A program made the translations under genes and the position numbers. From the NCBI GenBank assembly GCA_947167135.1, contig CAMVGV010000009.1, forward strand, positions 1-64,000: DNA of 64,000 bases, read 5' to 3'. The stretch comes from an uncultured Lachnospiraceae bacterium (lineage in GTDB: Bacteria; Bacillota; Clostridia; Lachnospirales; Lachnospiraceae). Of the stretch, positions 1 through 8,063 are shown piece after piece (positions within the stretch are counted from its first letter, which is position 1; each line of letters begins with the position of its first letter). The notes under the pieces are model-generated. The model was given only the letters and a program-made list of their open reading frames with translations. It ran no database searches and was not told the origin of the DNA.

Positions 1-200
1 GTACCATGTAAAAAAGTTCTTACCTAACCATGTAAAATTTTGCTTGACATTTGCACGTAAGCCGAGAAGGTTGTCGGAGAAGCAGAGGGAGGCAGCCAGA
101 AAACGAATGGAGATGATGAATGCAGGATAAGGAGAGGAGCGGGATGAAATACCCGGATATGAGTATCCGGGGAAACCCGGCAAAGAATGGAGGATATCGA
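1..200. other. left-edge leader region
   Basis: No gene was recognised here. An 11-bp direct repeat ACCATGTAAAA lies at 3-13 and 27-37. A TTGACA hexamer at 44-49 has no acceptable -10 box 16-18 bp downstream. A 7-bp perfect hairpin (CCGGATA / TATCCGG, 153-170) lies just before the first gene. A second start with a good ribosome site (ATG 144) is in frame with that gene. Confidence 0.4.
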
Positions 201-509
201 ATGACTGAAAAAAACGTAAAAGAACTGGAAACTATAAGGAAAAATATTAAAATCTGTGAGAACCAGGAGAAGATCCTGCTTAAGGAGCAGAAAGAACTTG
301 AACGGAAAGAAAGATCGCACCGCCTGATAGTAAGGGGAGCGCTTCTGGAAAAGCACCTGAAGGAACCGTTAATCATAACGGATGATGATGTCACCAAACT
401 TTTGGAATTCATTTTCAAGCAGGAGCCGGTGGAAGAACTGTTAAATAAACTGCTGGACTACCGTAAGGACATGATAGTACACGCAACTCCCGGAATCTGG
501 GCAGACTGA
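201..509 (+). CDS. DUF3847-like mobile-element protein
   Basis: This is a 102-residue, strongly charged, helical protein. The first ~45 residues are rich in Lys/Glu and read as a coiled coil, a pattern I associate with the DUF3847 proteins found near relaxase and recombinase genes of Firmicute integrative elements. No catalytic motif is visible. ATG 201 is preceded by GGAGG at 189-193 with a 7-base gap; an in-frame ATG at 144, also with an AGGAG site, would add 19 residues. The serine recombinase follows 51 bases later, which supports a mobile-element role. The family assignment is from memory of its general form; the molecular function is unknown. Confidence 0.55.
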   Translation: MTEKNVKELETIRKNIKICENQEKILLKEQKELERKERSHRLIVRGALLEKHLKEPLIITDDDVTKLLEFIFKQEPVEELLNKLLDYRKDMIVHATPGIWAD

Positions 510-560
510 CTATTGTTGTACGGCGGGGGCTTAACAGTCCCTGCCGTTGAAAGGAGAAGG

Positions 561-1190
561 ATGGGGAATATTTTTGGATACTGTCGTGTGAGTAGCCGGG
601 ATCAGAACGAAGACCGGCAGCTGATCACGATGAAGGAAATGGATGTGCCGGAGAAGAATGTATTTGTAGATAAGCAGTCCGGCAGAGACTTTGACAGGCC
701 GCAGTACAAGAGACTGATGCGGAGGATAAAGGCCGGGGATGTGCTTTACGTCAAAAGCATTGACAGGCTGGGGAGGAATTACAGGGATATACAGGAACAG
801 TGGAAGATCATCACGAAGGATAAAGGAACCGATATCGTGGTTATTGACATGCCACTTCTGGACACCAGAAGAGAGAAGAACCTGTTGGGAACCTTTATCA
901 GCGATATTGTCCTAGCACTGCTCTCATTTGTGGCGGAGAACGAACGGGCCAACATCCGACAGCGGCAGGCTGAGGGCATTGCTGCAGCAAAAGCAAGAGG
1001 TGTCCGTTTCGGGAGACCGCCAATGCCGTTGCCAGACAACTTTTATGATGTCTATCAGCGCTGGCGAATGAAGAAGATCACTATAAATCAGGCTGCAGAA
1101 GAGTGCAGAATGCCAAGATCAACGTTCTTCAGTAAATCTGAGAAATTCGGAAAAGCCACGTTTTCGGATCCGGGCAAAAATCCGAAATAG
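561..1190 (+). CDS. serine recombinase, resolvase/invertase type
   Basis: This 209-residue protein belongs to the small serine recombinases (Tn3 resolvase / Hin invertase type), which cut and rejoin DNA at short sites through a phosphoserine link. The N-terminal catalytic domain shows YCRVSS at residues 7-12 (nucleophile Ser11, partner Arg9) and SIDRLGRN at 66-73 with Arg69 and Arg72. A long helix (~105-140) leads to a C-terminal helix-turn-helix at ~165-195. The length is normal for the family, so it is not a large transposon integrase. The ribosome site AAGGAG at 551-556 selects ATG 561 rather than the upstream in-frame ATG at 513. It probably resolves or inverts DNA of the surrounding element; TTCGGA-type repeats overlap its 3' end and could be its site. 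Confidence 0.9.
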   Translation: MGNIFGYCRVSSRDQNEDRQLITMKEMDVPEKNVFVDKQSGRDFDRPQYKRLMRRIKAGDVLYVKSIDRLGRNYRDIQEQWKIITKDKGTDIVVIDMPLLDTRREKNLLGTFISDIVLALLSFVAENERANIRQRQAEGIAAAKARGVRFGRPPMPLPDNFYDVYQRWRMKKITINQAAEECRMPRSTFFSKSEKFGKATFSDPGKNPK

Positions 1191-1332
1191 TGTACTTTTT
1201 CGGATTCTGTTTCGTCCTATAAGTACTGTATCATAATACCATAATATCGGAAAAAATACCATCAATCCTTGATATATAAGCATCCTTCTATATCTAGTAT
1301 TCATGAAATTTATGTCATCCGATAAAGTACAC
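1145..1332. repeat. TTCGGA repeats and inverted repeat after the recombinase gene
   Basis: The block TTCGGA/TCCGAA recurs at 1145, ~1163, ~1181, ~1199 and, as TCGGAAAAA, near 1247. A 9-bp hairpin (AATCCGAAA / TTTCGGATT, ~1180-1207) overlaps the stop codon. A 15-bp arm starting GTGTAC at 1190-1204 matches 14 of 15 bases of the inverted copy at 1318-1332. Repeated subsites beside a serine recombinase gene fit a res-like site; part of it could alternatively act as a terminator. The 1191-1385 interval has no gene. Confidence 0.4.
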
Positions 1333-1385
1333 ATTTATAAAAATTATGAGGTGCTTCTAATTTAGGGAAATAAGGAGGGGTAAAA

Positions 1386-2048
1386 ATGGATAACTATTTG
1401 AGACTTCAATCTTCACAGCCAATTACAGATTGTGGGAGGAAATACAATATTCTGTATTTTATCCTTGCTATTGTAGGAGGACTTTGCTTAACCTTTGTTG
1501 CTCCGGGAGGAGGAACAATACTGGGAATTCTTCTTGGTCTACTTGTTGGTTTATGTATTAAAAACTTAATACTTGATTTTGAAGCCATAAAACTAAGGAA
1601 GATGCAATTTGCACTTGACTATAGACTTCCTTATGATCAGTTAATCACTCGACTAAATCCATCATTAGCTCCTATGAATATGCATATAGAAGCAGCATCA
1701 GATGGAAGCCCGTCAATCACATATAACGGCATGATATACGATATCCGTTACGATGATTCAAAGAACTTCTTTACAATCTGGTGGAGAAAGAACATAGCGA
1801 GGGCGTTGCTGTCAGGAAATAACAACATTAGTATTTATCGTAAAGCAAGTGTGGCAATGGGTATAATTGGATATTATGTACAAATGGCATGTAATGGGAA
1901 TAGTAATATACAAGAAGTTGGTGAGAACAAAAGTAATAATATGGGCAATGAATCTGTGAATGCTGAAATCAAGTTTTGCCCGAAGTGTGGGAATAATTAT
2001 AAACTTGGAACCAGATTTTGTCCGAAATGCGGCAATAGTTTGCAATAA
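1386..2048 (+). CDS. membrane protein with C-terminal zinc ribbon
   Basis: This 220-residue protein is of unknown function. Two close hydrophobic stretches (~25-45 and ~48-63, separated by a Gly/Pro-rich turn) form a membrane hairpin. A soluble middle follows, and the last 25 residues hold two CPKCG knuckles (FCPKCG about 197-202 and 212-217) that make a four-cysteine zinc ribbon. AAGGAGGGG at about 1372-1380 sets ATG 1386. It is the first of three consecutive zinc-ribbon proteins (to 4150) read in the same direction with 37- and 13-base gaps, so the three are probably one operon. Base composition is AT-richer than the chromosomal genes further right, which suggests transfer. Confidence 0.6.
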   Translation: MDNYLRLQSSQPITDCGRKYNILYFILAIVGGLCLTFVAPGGGTILGILLGLLVGLCIKNLILDFEAIKLRKMQFALDYRLPYDQLITRLNPSLAPMNMHIEAASDGSPSITYNGMIYDIRYDDSKNFFTIWWRKNIARALLSGNNNISIYRKASVAMGIIGYYVQMACNGNSNIQEVGENKSNNMGNESVNAEIKFCPKCGNNYKLGTRFCPKCGNSLQ

Positions 2049-2085
2049 TAAATAAGCAGAGTCATTGTGCGCGGAGGATTCAGAG

Positions 2086-2610
2086 ATGGTCTGTCCTAGA
2101 TGTAATTCAACAATTTCTGATGTCTACAATTTCTGTATTTATTGTGGATATGCGCTTAAGAGTACCAAACAACAGAACTTTAGAAAAACAAATACTCAAC
2201 AGTTGGGACTTAAAGATCCAGTTTTAGTTGAAAATCCATCGCAGTTGAAGGCGGCTCTGAATTCAAGATGTGCTATGATTTATCTTGTTGATAAAGATCT
2301 TTCAGATGAGATGAAGTTATTCTTTAGTCCTACAGCAGCGATAGCTTGGTTTGTTTTGGTTTTGGTGGCTATGTTTAACGGCCTCGCCATTATTGCAGCA
2401 ATTGCTTTTGTAATTGCAATAATTGGACATGGATTGGCATTTATAAGATTTTTTGTCGAAGGAAAATATAACTATAAAAAATATGTGACTCAAGGGAAAC
2501 CGCCGATACAGGGTGCAGCAAATATTTATTATGTGCATCGTAAGTATATTTCTACATATGAGATGAATAATGTTAGAACGGTTGACGCATACAATTATAG
2601 TAAATTTTAG
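2086..2610 (+). CDS. zinc-ribbon membrane protein
   Basis: This 174-residue protein starts with a zinc ribbon (CPRC at residues 3-6 and CIYC about 20 residues later). A central soluble part and a strongly hydrophobic segment near residues 85-120 follow, probably two membrane passes. A GGAGG at 2073-2077 favours ATG 2086; a TTG at 2065 is also in frame but lies upstream of that ribosome site. The ribbon is N-terminal here and C-terminal in the preceding gene, as if the two proteins put similar zinc modules on opposite ends of membrane anchors. Function is unknown. Confidence 0.55.
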   Translation: MVCPRCNSTISDVYNFCIYCGYALKSTKQQNFRKTNTQQLGLKDPVLVENPSQLKAALNSRCAMIYLVDKDLSDEMKLFFSPTAAIAWFVLVLVAMFNGLAIIAAIAFVIAIIGHGLAFIRFFVEGKYNYKKYVTQGKPPIQGAANIYYVHRKYISTYEMNNVRTVDAYNYSKF

Positions 2611-2623
2611 GGGGAGTGATAGA

Positions 2624-4150
2624 ATGTCATTTTGCAAGAATTGTGGTTATAAATTGAATGATGAAGACTTATTCTGTAATAATTGCGGAGCAAAAGTTGA
2701 AGCGGATGATTTCAATAATGATACATCATCAAAAACATCACAGATAAAACCCACAGCGACTACAGGTGTTCCTGCGCAAGGAGTACCACAGCAGAACATA
2801 AACAAGAAGAAACCGGGGGTATTAATTGCAATTGTGGCAGTTTTAGCAATTATAGTTATTGTAACGGTTGCCGTTCTCTTGTTTAATATGGGGAAAAAAA
2901 GGGAAACTGTGGATCTATATAAGATTTGTAACTTGTCCGAACAAGAAATAGCGGATATATTTCATGTTCCTATGAGCGATGATTCGAAAGAATTTAAGTG
3001 TTATCCATCTGAAGAAGATACAATTTTTATGCTTACAAAAGAAGGCGATGTAATGATCACGCTCAATAATTTTAGTGATCATGCAGAGAAATTTTGTTTT
3101 TGTGGTTCACAGGTGGGTGATGATTATAATCAATTTCTTGCAAATACAGAGGGTAATTTTGTACCGCTTACCTGGTATAAGGAATCAAATGCTTTTAAGG
3201 ATAAGAAGAATCCTCGTGGGTTGCTAATGATAAAAGAGGATAACAATCGAATTATTAGTTTCACCTATTCAATAAGTGATGCAAATCTGGAGGTTACAGA
3301 AGAGGATCCTAGTACTCAGGTGGAAAATAGCGAATTTGAAGGGAAAGGGGATTTGATACCTGACGATAAACAAAGCGAGGTGGACAAAGGAAACGATGTC
3401 GAAAAGAAGGAGCCAGAGAACACTTCCAATCATCACACTAATGACGAAATAGTTGAGATGGCGAGAGTATATTCCGGTGCTCCACTTGCCGTTTTGGATA
3501 ACATTGCAGAAGACAATTCCCTTAATATCCATTTATACGAGGATATGGGAGATCACACTGCAACATGGGATTGGTATAATATCGATCCAAACACCCTAAA
3601 AGGAACTGATTTTAACGGCAAACCCATAGATTTAAATGGGGTTGATGTTACGTCTGGAGGTAGTGCTGACGATAATTCTGACGAAGAATTCATTTTTGTT
3701 GTGACTGCACCGGATGGATACGTTAATGTTCGCACAGGTCCCGGAACCGAATATGCTATTATAGAACCTGTTTCAAATGGGGAACTGTTATATGCTATAG
3801 ACAGAATTGAATATACAGATACTGGAAAAGCGTGGTTGAAAATAAAAGGTTATGATGAGGGCTGGGTTTCTGATACACAGGTAACATATATAACTGACGG
3901 ATATATTTTACCCGGTAGTGATAGTAGTTATTATGATGAAAGTCAATTGAAGAGACTAAGCAAGGAAGGACTAAGATACGCTAGAAATGAAATATATGCA
4001 CGTCATGGAAAAGAATTCAAAGACGAAGGATTACGGAAATATTTTCAGTCGAGGGAATGGTATCACCCCACGGGCGCAGAAGTTCCTGACAGTGCATTCA
4101 ATGAATACGAAATATACAATAGGGATCTTATACAGAGCTTAGAGAAGTAA
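2624..4150 (+). CDS. zinc-ribbon, SH3b and YARHG domain membrane protein
   Basis: This 508-residue modular protein has a zinc ribbon at residues ~3-22 (CKNCG / CNNCG), a low-complexity linker, one transmembrane helix at ~65-88, an extracytoplasmic region with an acidic linker, a bacterial SH3 domain at ~359-425 (with the typical VNVRTGPG) and a C-terminal YARHG domain at ~443-505 (contains the YARHG signature). SH3b domains usually bind cell wall; YARHG is a common extracellular module of unknown role in Firmicutes. ATG 2624 follows GGGGAG at 2611-2616. The architecture places the ribbon in the cytoplasm and the wall-binding part outside. Together with the two genes upstream it suggests an envelope-sensing unit carried on the mobile DNA; this role is inferred. 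Confidence 0.7.
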   Translation: MSFCKNCGYKLNDEDLFCNNCGAKVEADDFNNDTSSKTSQIKPTATTGVPAQGVPQQNINKKKPGVLIAIVAVLAIIVIVTVAVLLFNMGKKRETVDLYKICNLSEQEIADIFHVPMSDDSKEFKCYPSEEDTIFMLTKEGDVMITLNNFSDHAEKFCFCGSQVGDDYNQFLANTEGNFVPLTWYKESNAFKDKKNPRGLLMIKEDNNRIISFTYSISDANLEVTEEDPSTQVENSEFEGKGDLIPDDKQSEVDKGNDVEKKEPENTSNHHTNDEIVEMARVYSGAPLAVLDNIAEDNSLNIHLYEDMGDHTATWDWYNIDPNTLKGTDFNGKPIDLNGVDVTSGGSADDNSDEEFIFVVTAPDGYVNVRTGPGTEYAIIEPVSNGELLYAIDRIEYTDTGKAWLKIKGYDEGWVSDTQVTYITDGYILPGSDSSYYDESQLKRLSKEGLRYARNEIYARHGKEFKDEGLRKYFQSREWYHPTGAEVPDSAFNEYEIYNRDLIQSLEK

Positions 4151-4168
4151 AATGCTATTCCCGTTAGG

Positions 4169-4286
4169 GCGCAATTATACATAGGGAGCAAGCTCCCTAT
4201 GCAAATTGCGCTCTCCGAGGGCTCCTGCGGAGGGCAGATGACCTTCGGTCATCGACAGGGGCGTTGCCCCTGCGCCGCTTCGCGGC
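4169..4286. repeat. tandem run of five perfect hairpins
   Basis: Five stem-loops follow each other with almost no spacing: 4169-4211 (outer GCGCAATT / AATTGCGC enclosing ATAGGGAG / CTCCCTAT), 4213-4232 (CTCCG / CGGAG), 4237-4253 (GATGACC / GGTCATC, loop TTC), 4256-4272 (CAGGGGC / GCCCCTG, loop GTT) and 4274-4286 (GCCGC / GCGGC, loop TTC). Three have three-base loops. This density is not that of a terminator and there is no gene. The position between cargo genes and a relaxase gene suggests a role in DNA transfer or in insulating transcription. Confidence 0.65.
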
Positions 4287-4803
4287 TACCCCGTTTCCCA
4301 TCCGGAAAACTGAATATGATAACCATAGGTTTTGATGAATGGCGCTTGCCGGAATTGCTGATCGGAGAGCGTCATTTTTGTTTTAAATCTAGGGCTCCGG
4401 TAGAGACAATCCCGGCAGTTTTCCGGGGGTTGAGAAGGTGATTTTGATTACTGGAAAAATTCGGATTCCGAATCGGGATCCAGAGTGATGATCATATGAA
4501 AAATGGAAAGGAAGTGATGAATTATGTTTGTGGTTTTTTGTAGGGGGAAGTCTCCCCCTCGCTCCAACCAAAAAGCCAGTTTCGGGTTTTGAAATGATGG
4601 AAGATGTTGGGGCTTTTTGTTTTCCGCTACCCCCTCTGCGGGGGCGGATTTCTGTACTGGATTTCCGGAAGATATTGAGCCCCCGCAACGCCCCCGTTTC
4701 TGGTTATTGAAAAGTGAAAACCGGTAGCTATTGATGAGCAGCTTTACGTTATGAAAAATGAACGGAGGCTGCTTTTGTTTTGTGGAAAGAGAGGTGATTA
4801 TTT
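4287..4803. other. relaxase leader, candidate origin of transfer
   Basis: No protein gene was supported in these ~500 bases. Two further hairpins occur: AGGGGGA / TCCCCCT (4542-4559, loop AGTC) and CCCCC / GGGGG (4630-4644). MobA/MobL relaxases are normally encoded next to their origin of transfer, so this interval or the hairpin run before it is the best place for one. I could not identify a nick motif, so the oriT call is an inference from position only. Confidence 0.35.
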
Positions 4804-6501
4804 ATGCCATGCCCGCACTTCAGTATTTCGATAGTGAAAGGCAGCAAAGGAAAATCAGTTGTGGCTTCTGCAGCATATAACAGCGGCCAGAAACTGTACT
4901 CGGAAAAGGATATGAAATACAAGGATTATTCCCGGAAAAAGGAAGTGGTTTATGAAGATATCCTGCTTCCAGTCCATGCTCCTCCGGAGTTCGAAAACAG
5001 GGAAAAATTATGGAACTCTGTTGAGGAAGCTGAGAAGCGTTTTGATGCTCAGTATGCGAGACAGATCGTTGCAGCACTTCCAAAGGAAATCCCGATAGAA
5101 GACTGCCGGGACCTTGTGCTTGGATTCTGTCAGAAGGAGTTTGTGGATAAGGGGATGTGCTGTGATTTTGCGATCCATGATAAAGGGGATGGAAATCCCC
5201 ATGTCCATATCCTTCTGACCATGAGGGCGCTGGATGAAAATGGGAAGTGGCTGCCAAAATCCAGGATGGTTTATGAGCTTGATGAAAACGGAAATAAGAT
5301 CAGGCTTCCCAGCGGTAATTATAAGAGCCATAAGGAGAATACCGTTGACTGGAATAACAGGCAGTATGCCGAAGCGTGGAGGCATGACTGGGAACTGATA
5401 ACCAACTATTATCTGGAACAGAACGGGCGCAGCGAAAGATTGGATATGCGGTCATTCATAAGGCAAGGTAAACAGGAGGTTCCGACAGTCCATATGGGCG
5501 GTGCGGCACTCGGTCTTGAAAGGAAAGGGATTGAAACTTTTGCCGGGAGTCTTAACCGGACGATTAAGAAACTGAATGAGAAAAGGAAATCATTAGTACA
5601 GGAATTCAGAAAACTCATAATACTGGAGAATGATATAGTTTCCGGGGCAAAAGAAAAGAGAGACCGGGAGCGGAGTGAAAACGTGATCTATGCCATAACT
5701 GATTATATGACGGAACGGCAACAGGAACGTATTGAATGGAGCCGGGGAGCGAAGAACAAATGCTCTGCAAAAGATCTAAAAGAGATCTCTCCCCTTGTGG
5801 GATATCTGCAGAATAATGATGTGCATACCATAATGGAATTTGCTGAGTTTGATACTGTCAGATCTGCCGGATACAAGGATATCTGCGATAAGGTCAAGAG
5901 GAAGGAAAAAAGGAAGACAGAGGTTGAAAATATCATAAGTAATTATGAGACCCGGAGGGAAACCAAAGAATTCAATAAAAAGTATAACAGTTTCTTTTTC
6001 CAGCTGCAGAAGGATAGTTATAAAAAGAAGCATGGTGAGGAGCTGGAAGCCTTTAATAAAGCGAACCGCTTTATAAGAAAAAGGTATCCTGACGGAACAG
6101 TCCCGATAAAGGATCTGAGGGCAGAATTAAGATCACTTGAAGCAGAGCTTAAAACGCTTAATGAGAAGAAGGCTGCCAAGGATGAAGAGGCAGCAAACCT
6201 TAAGAAAATCAGATCTATCCTCAGGACAAACAGGGCAGAGATCTATGATGAGGTATTAAGGGAAAGGGATGCTGCGGAAAAGGCAAAGGCAGAAAAGGAG
6301 GCTGCGAAGAATAAACCTGCAGTTAAGGAAGAACCGGTAAGAACGGAGAGAAACACCGGGAATAAACCTTTAAGACCCGAGGACAGGCCTTCGATAATTG
6401 AGAAAATGAAAAAAATGAAGGCGGAAAAAGACCAGAGAGAGATCGGAGAGCGAGAGAGGAAAAGAGTGATCAGGCGTGACCGGGATGAGCCGAGCCTATA
6501 A
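4804..6501 (+). CDS. MobA/MobL family relaxase
   Basis: This 565-residue conjugative relaxase (MOB-Q, MobA/MobL family) nicks one DNA strand at oriT and stays bound through a tyrosine. The N-terminal ~230 residues contain the expected pattern: AAYNSG with candidate nucleophile Tyr25, then the metal-binding histidines in HDKGDG (His125) and NPHVHILL (His133, His135). The rest (~250-565) is highly charged and helical, with Lys/Glu-rich coiled coil and a basic tail. There is no primase or helicase domain. AGAGGTGA just upstream supports ATG 4804. No coupling protein or type IV secretion genes occur in the window, so this element would be mobilised by machinery from another element. Confidence 0.9.
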   Translation: MPCPHFSISIVKGSKGKSVVASAAYNSGQKLYSEKDMKYKDYSRKKEVVYEDILLPVHAPPEFENREKLWNSVEEAEKRFDAQYARQIVAALPKEIPIEDCRDLVLGFCQKEFVDKGMCCDFAIHDKGDGNPHVHILLTMRALDENGKWLPKSRMVYELDENGNKIRLPSGNYKSHKENTVDWNNRQYAEAWRHDWELITNYYLEQNGRSERLDMRSFIRQGKQEVPTVHMGGAALGLERKGIETFAGSLNRTIKKLNEKRKSLVQEFRKLIILENDIVSGAKEKRDRERSENVIYAITDYMTERQQERIEWSRGAKNKCSAKDLKEISPLVGYLQNNDVHTIMEFAEFDTVRSAGYKDICDKVKRKEKRKTEVENIISNYETRRETKEFNKKYNSFFFQLQKDSYKKKHGEELEAFNKANRFIRKRYPDGTVPIKDLRAELRSLEAELKTLNEKKAAKDEEAANLKKIRSILRTNRAEIYDEVLRERDAAEKAKAEKEAAKNKPAVKEEPVRTERNTGNKPLRPEDRPSIIEKMKKMKAEKDQREIGERERKRVIRRDRDEPSL

Positions 6502-6539
6502 CGTGTGGTATAGACGGTAAAACTGACCTGCTTTCGGTC

Positions 6540-6687
6540 GCAACCGCTTTCCGAGGGTACCACGCCGCGCGAGTCCCTGTAAAGGGCGTTGCAAGTGCGG
6601 CGCGGTATGCTCTGATATGCCATAGTGTTTTGTGCCGCACCCTTGACAGGGACTCGTCCGGCATGAAGGAGACAGTTAAGCGGTTGC
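6540..6687. repeat. 148-bp nested inverted repeat
   Basis: Three perfect inverted pairs are nested around one centre: GCAACCGCTT 6540-6549 with 6678-6687 (10 bp), CGAGTCCCTGT 6570-6580 with 6646-6656 (11 bp) and GTGCGGC 6595-6601 with 6634-6640 (7 bp). The whole can fold as one long interrupted stem. It sits directly after the relaxase gene and before the Rpn-like gene (6502-6770 holds no gene). It may be a structured RNA, a transfer-related DNA structure or a regulatory leader; the sequence alone does not decide. Confidence 0.6.
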
Positions 6688-6770
6688 TGTCCGGGAAATG
6701 GTCAGATTTCCCGAAATTTAATCATGGGTTTATTGAAATTAAGGTCTGCAAGGTTTAGAATGGGGGTGAA

Positions 6771-7613
6771 ATGGATAAGTTGACATTAGAAAAAACATAC
6801 TGGCATCCGGCATTTTTCGGAGCCACAAAGTGGGAATTAAAAGAGAATAAGGACGACCTTTTTTTCGATTCGGAGTATCAACTGAGCCAGCAGGCTCTTG
6901 AGATGGATCTGCTTGTGATTAAGAAAAATCCATCTGTGGTTGTTGAGAATGAGATTGGTAAACTCTTTAAGCAGTTTAACGTCTTTGAGTATAAGGGAAT
7001 TGGAGATTCCCTATCCATCGATGACTACTACAAAACGATATCATACGGCTGTCTGTATAAAGCACTTGGTGAGCATGTGAATGAAATACCGGCAGAAGAA
7101 CTTACACTGACCATGATACGGGAGGCTTATCCGAGGGAGTTATTCAAGATACTTGAAGGATCCGATGTAGTGATTACGGAAAAGTATAAAGGAATTTATT
7201 ATCTTACGGGAAAGGTTCTTTTTGATACTCAGATTATTGTAACAGGTAACATGGATGGGAAAAAACATCCGGGGCTTAAGATTTTATCAAAGAATGCAGA
7301 AGAAGATGATGTGAGGACGTTTCTGCAGGAGGCGGAACAGGCAAAAGAACCCGGAGAACTAAATGATATAGATGCGGTTCTTCAGGTGAGTGTTTCGGAA
7401 AATGCAGAGCTTTTTGATAAGATAAGGAGGGATGAAAGGATGTGTCAGGCACTTAAAGAGCTGATGAAAGAAGAGATAGCGGAAGAAAGAGCAGATGAAA
7501 AGCTTGTGGATATTAAGAATCTCATGGATACTATGGATTGGACACCAACACAAGCTATGCAGGCGTTGAAGATACCTGAAACTGATCAGAGTAAATATTC
7601 AGCGAGGCTTTAA
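6771..7613 (+). CDS. Rpn-like PD-(D/E)XK nuclease-family protein
   Basis: This 280-residue protein resembles the Rpn / transposase-like PD-(D/E)XK proteins that are abundant and variable in Lachnospiraceae. A plausible nuclease core is present: Asp46 in EMDLLVI, a strand with ENEIGK (~59-64), then the E-x-K element Glu73-Tyr-Lys75. The C-terminal ~70 residues are charged, and the last 30 hold a short helical segment with TPTQAMQALKI, typical of such tails. GGGGGTG just upstream sets ATG 6771. Rpn proteins can promote RecA-independent recombination, but nuclease activity of this member is inferred. It lies alone between the nested inverted repeat and a weak terminator. Confidence 0.65.
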   Translation: MDKLTLEKTYWHPAFFGATKWELKENKDDLFFDSEYQLSQQALEMDLLVIKKNPSVVVENEIGKLFKQFNVFEYKGIGDSLSIDDYYKTISYGCLYKALGEHVNEIPAEELTLTMIREAYPRELFKILEGSDVVITEKYKGIYYLTGKVLFDTQIIVTGNMDGKKHPGLKILSKNAEEDDVRTFLQEAEQAKEPGELNDIDAVLQVSVSENAELFDKIRRDERMCQALKELMKEEIAEERADEKLVDIKNLMDTMDWTPTQAMQALKIPETDQSKYSARL

Positions 7614-7645
7614 ATTCAACAAGAAAAACAGAATAACCAACAACG

Positions 7646-7678
7646 AAAGCAGTAGATCCCAGCGGTTTGCTGCTTTTT
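7646..7678 (+). terminator. weak intrinsic terminator
   Basis: The arms AAAGCAG (7646-7652) and CTGCTTT (7670-7676) form a 7-bp stem with a 17-base loop, followed by a short T run. It lies 33 bases after the Rpn-like gene and just before the excisionase-like gene. The long loop makes it a weak candidate. Confidence 0.45.
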
Positions 7679-7700
7679 CATTTCATGAGGGAGGAGATTT

Positions 7701-7895
7701 ATGGAAAGAACAACATTTATCCCTGAAAAATATCAAAACACACTGTTTCTTACAGCGGAGGATATAAAGGAAATATTTCGACTTGGAGAGAATAAGACAT
7801 ATGAATACCTTAAAACAGCACCATTTAAGGTGGAAAAAATCGGGAACCAACTAAGGATTAATGCTAAATCCTTTTGGGAGTGGTATGGGACGTAG
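7701..7895 (+). CDS. excisionase-like helix-turn-helix protein
   Basis: This 64-residue DNA-binding protein has the pattern of excisionases and the HTH_17 group: LTAEDIKEIFRLG as the first helices, NKTYEYLK as recognition helix and a wing with KVEKIGNQLRI, ending FWEWYG. The consensus form is MerR-like winged helix. GGGAGGAG about 8 bases upstream of ATG 7701 is a strong ribosome site. Excisionases direct integrases toward excision, which fits the mobile surroundings, but no tyrosine integrase is present in the window. It could equally be a small regulator. Its stop codon overlaps a pair of 25-bp direct repeats. Confidence 0.75.
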   Translation: MERTTFIPEKYQNTLFLTAEDIKEIFRLGENKTYEYLKTAPFKVEKIGNQLRINAKSFWEWYGT

Positions 7896-7945
7896 AAACA
7901 ATATTGTACTGATGATATCAAGAAACATTATTGTACTGATGATAT
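7894..7945. repeat. pair of 25-bp direct repeats
   Basis: Two 25-base copies beginning AGAAACA and ending GATGATAT lie at 7894-7918 and 7921-7945 and differ at one base (period 27). The first overlaps the stop codon of the excisionase-like gene. Such arm-site-like repeats beside an xis-like gene could be its binding sites or recombinase arm sites, or they could be an operator for the RES gene. No matching third copy was noticed. Confidence 0.6.
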
Positions 7946-8063
7946 AATTGTCGGGGTTGCTGTTTTTTGTTATAGTAAAATTGATATTATAGAATTTGGA
8001 TAATAATAGTTGATTGATAAAAATGATATGATATCTATTAATATAGATAAGGGGAGATATAGC

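Noticed and set aside
44-72. Promoter at the TTGACA near the left edge
   Set aside because: No acceptable -10 box lies 16-18 bases downstream.
20-418. Minus-strand frames opposite the first gene
   Set aside because: Their composition (Ser/Phe/Leu runs) is what results from reading Lys/Glu-rich codons on the opposite strand; no start signal is seen.
4199-4441. 80-residue plus-strand reading frame
   Set aside because: It runs through the hairpin run, has no ribosome site and an unusual Cys/Arg/Gly composition caused by the stems.
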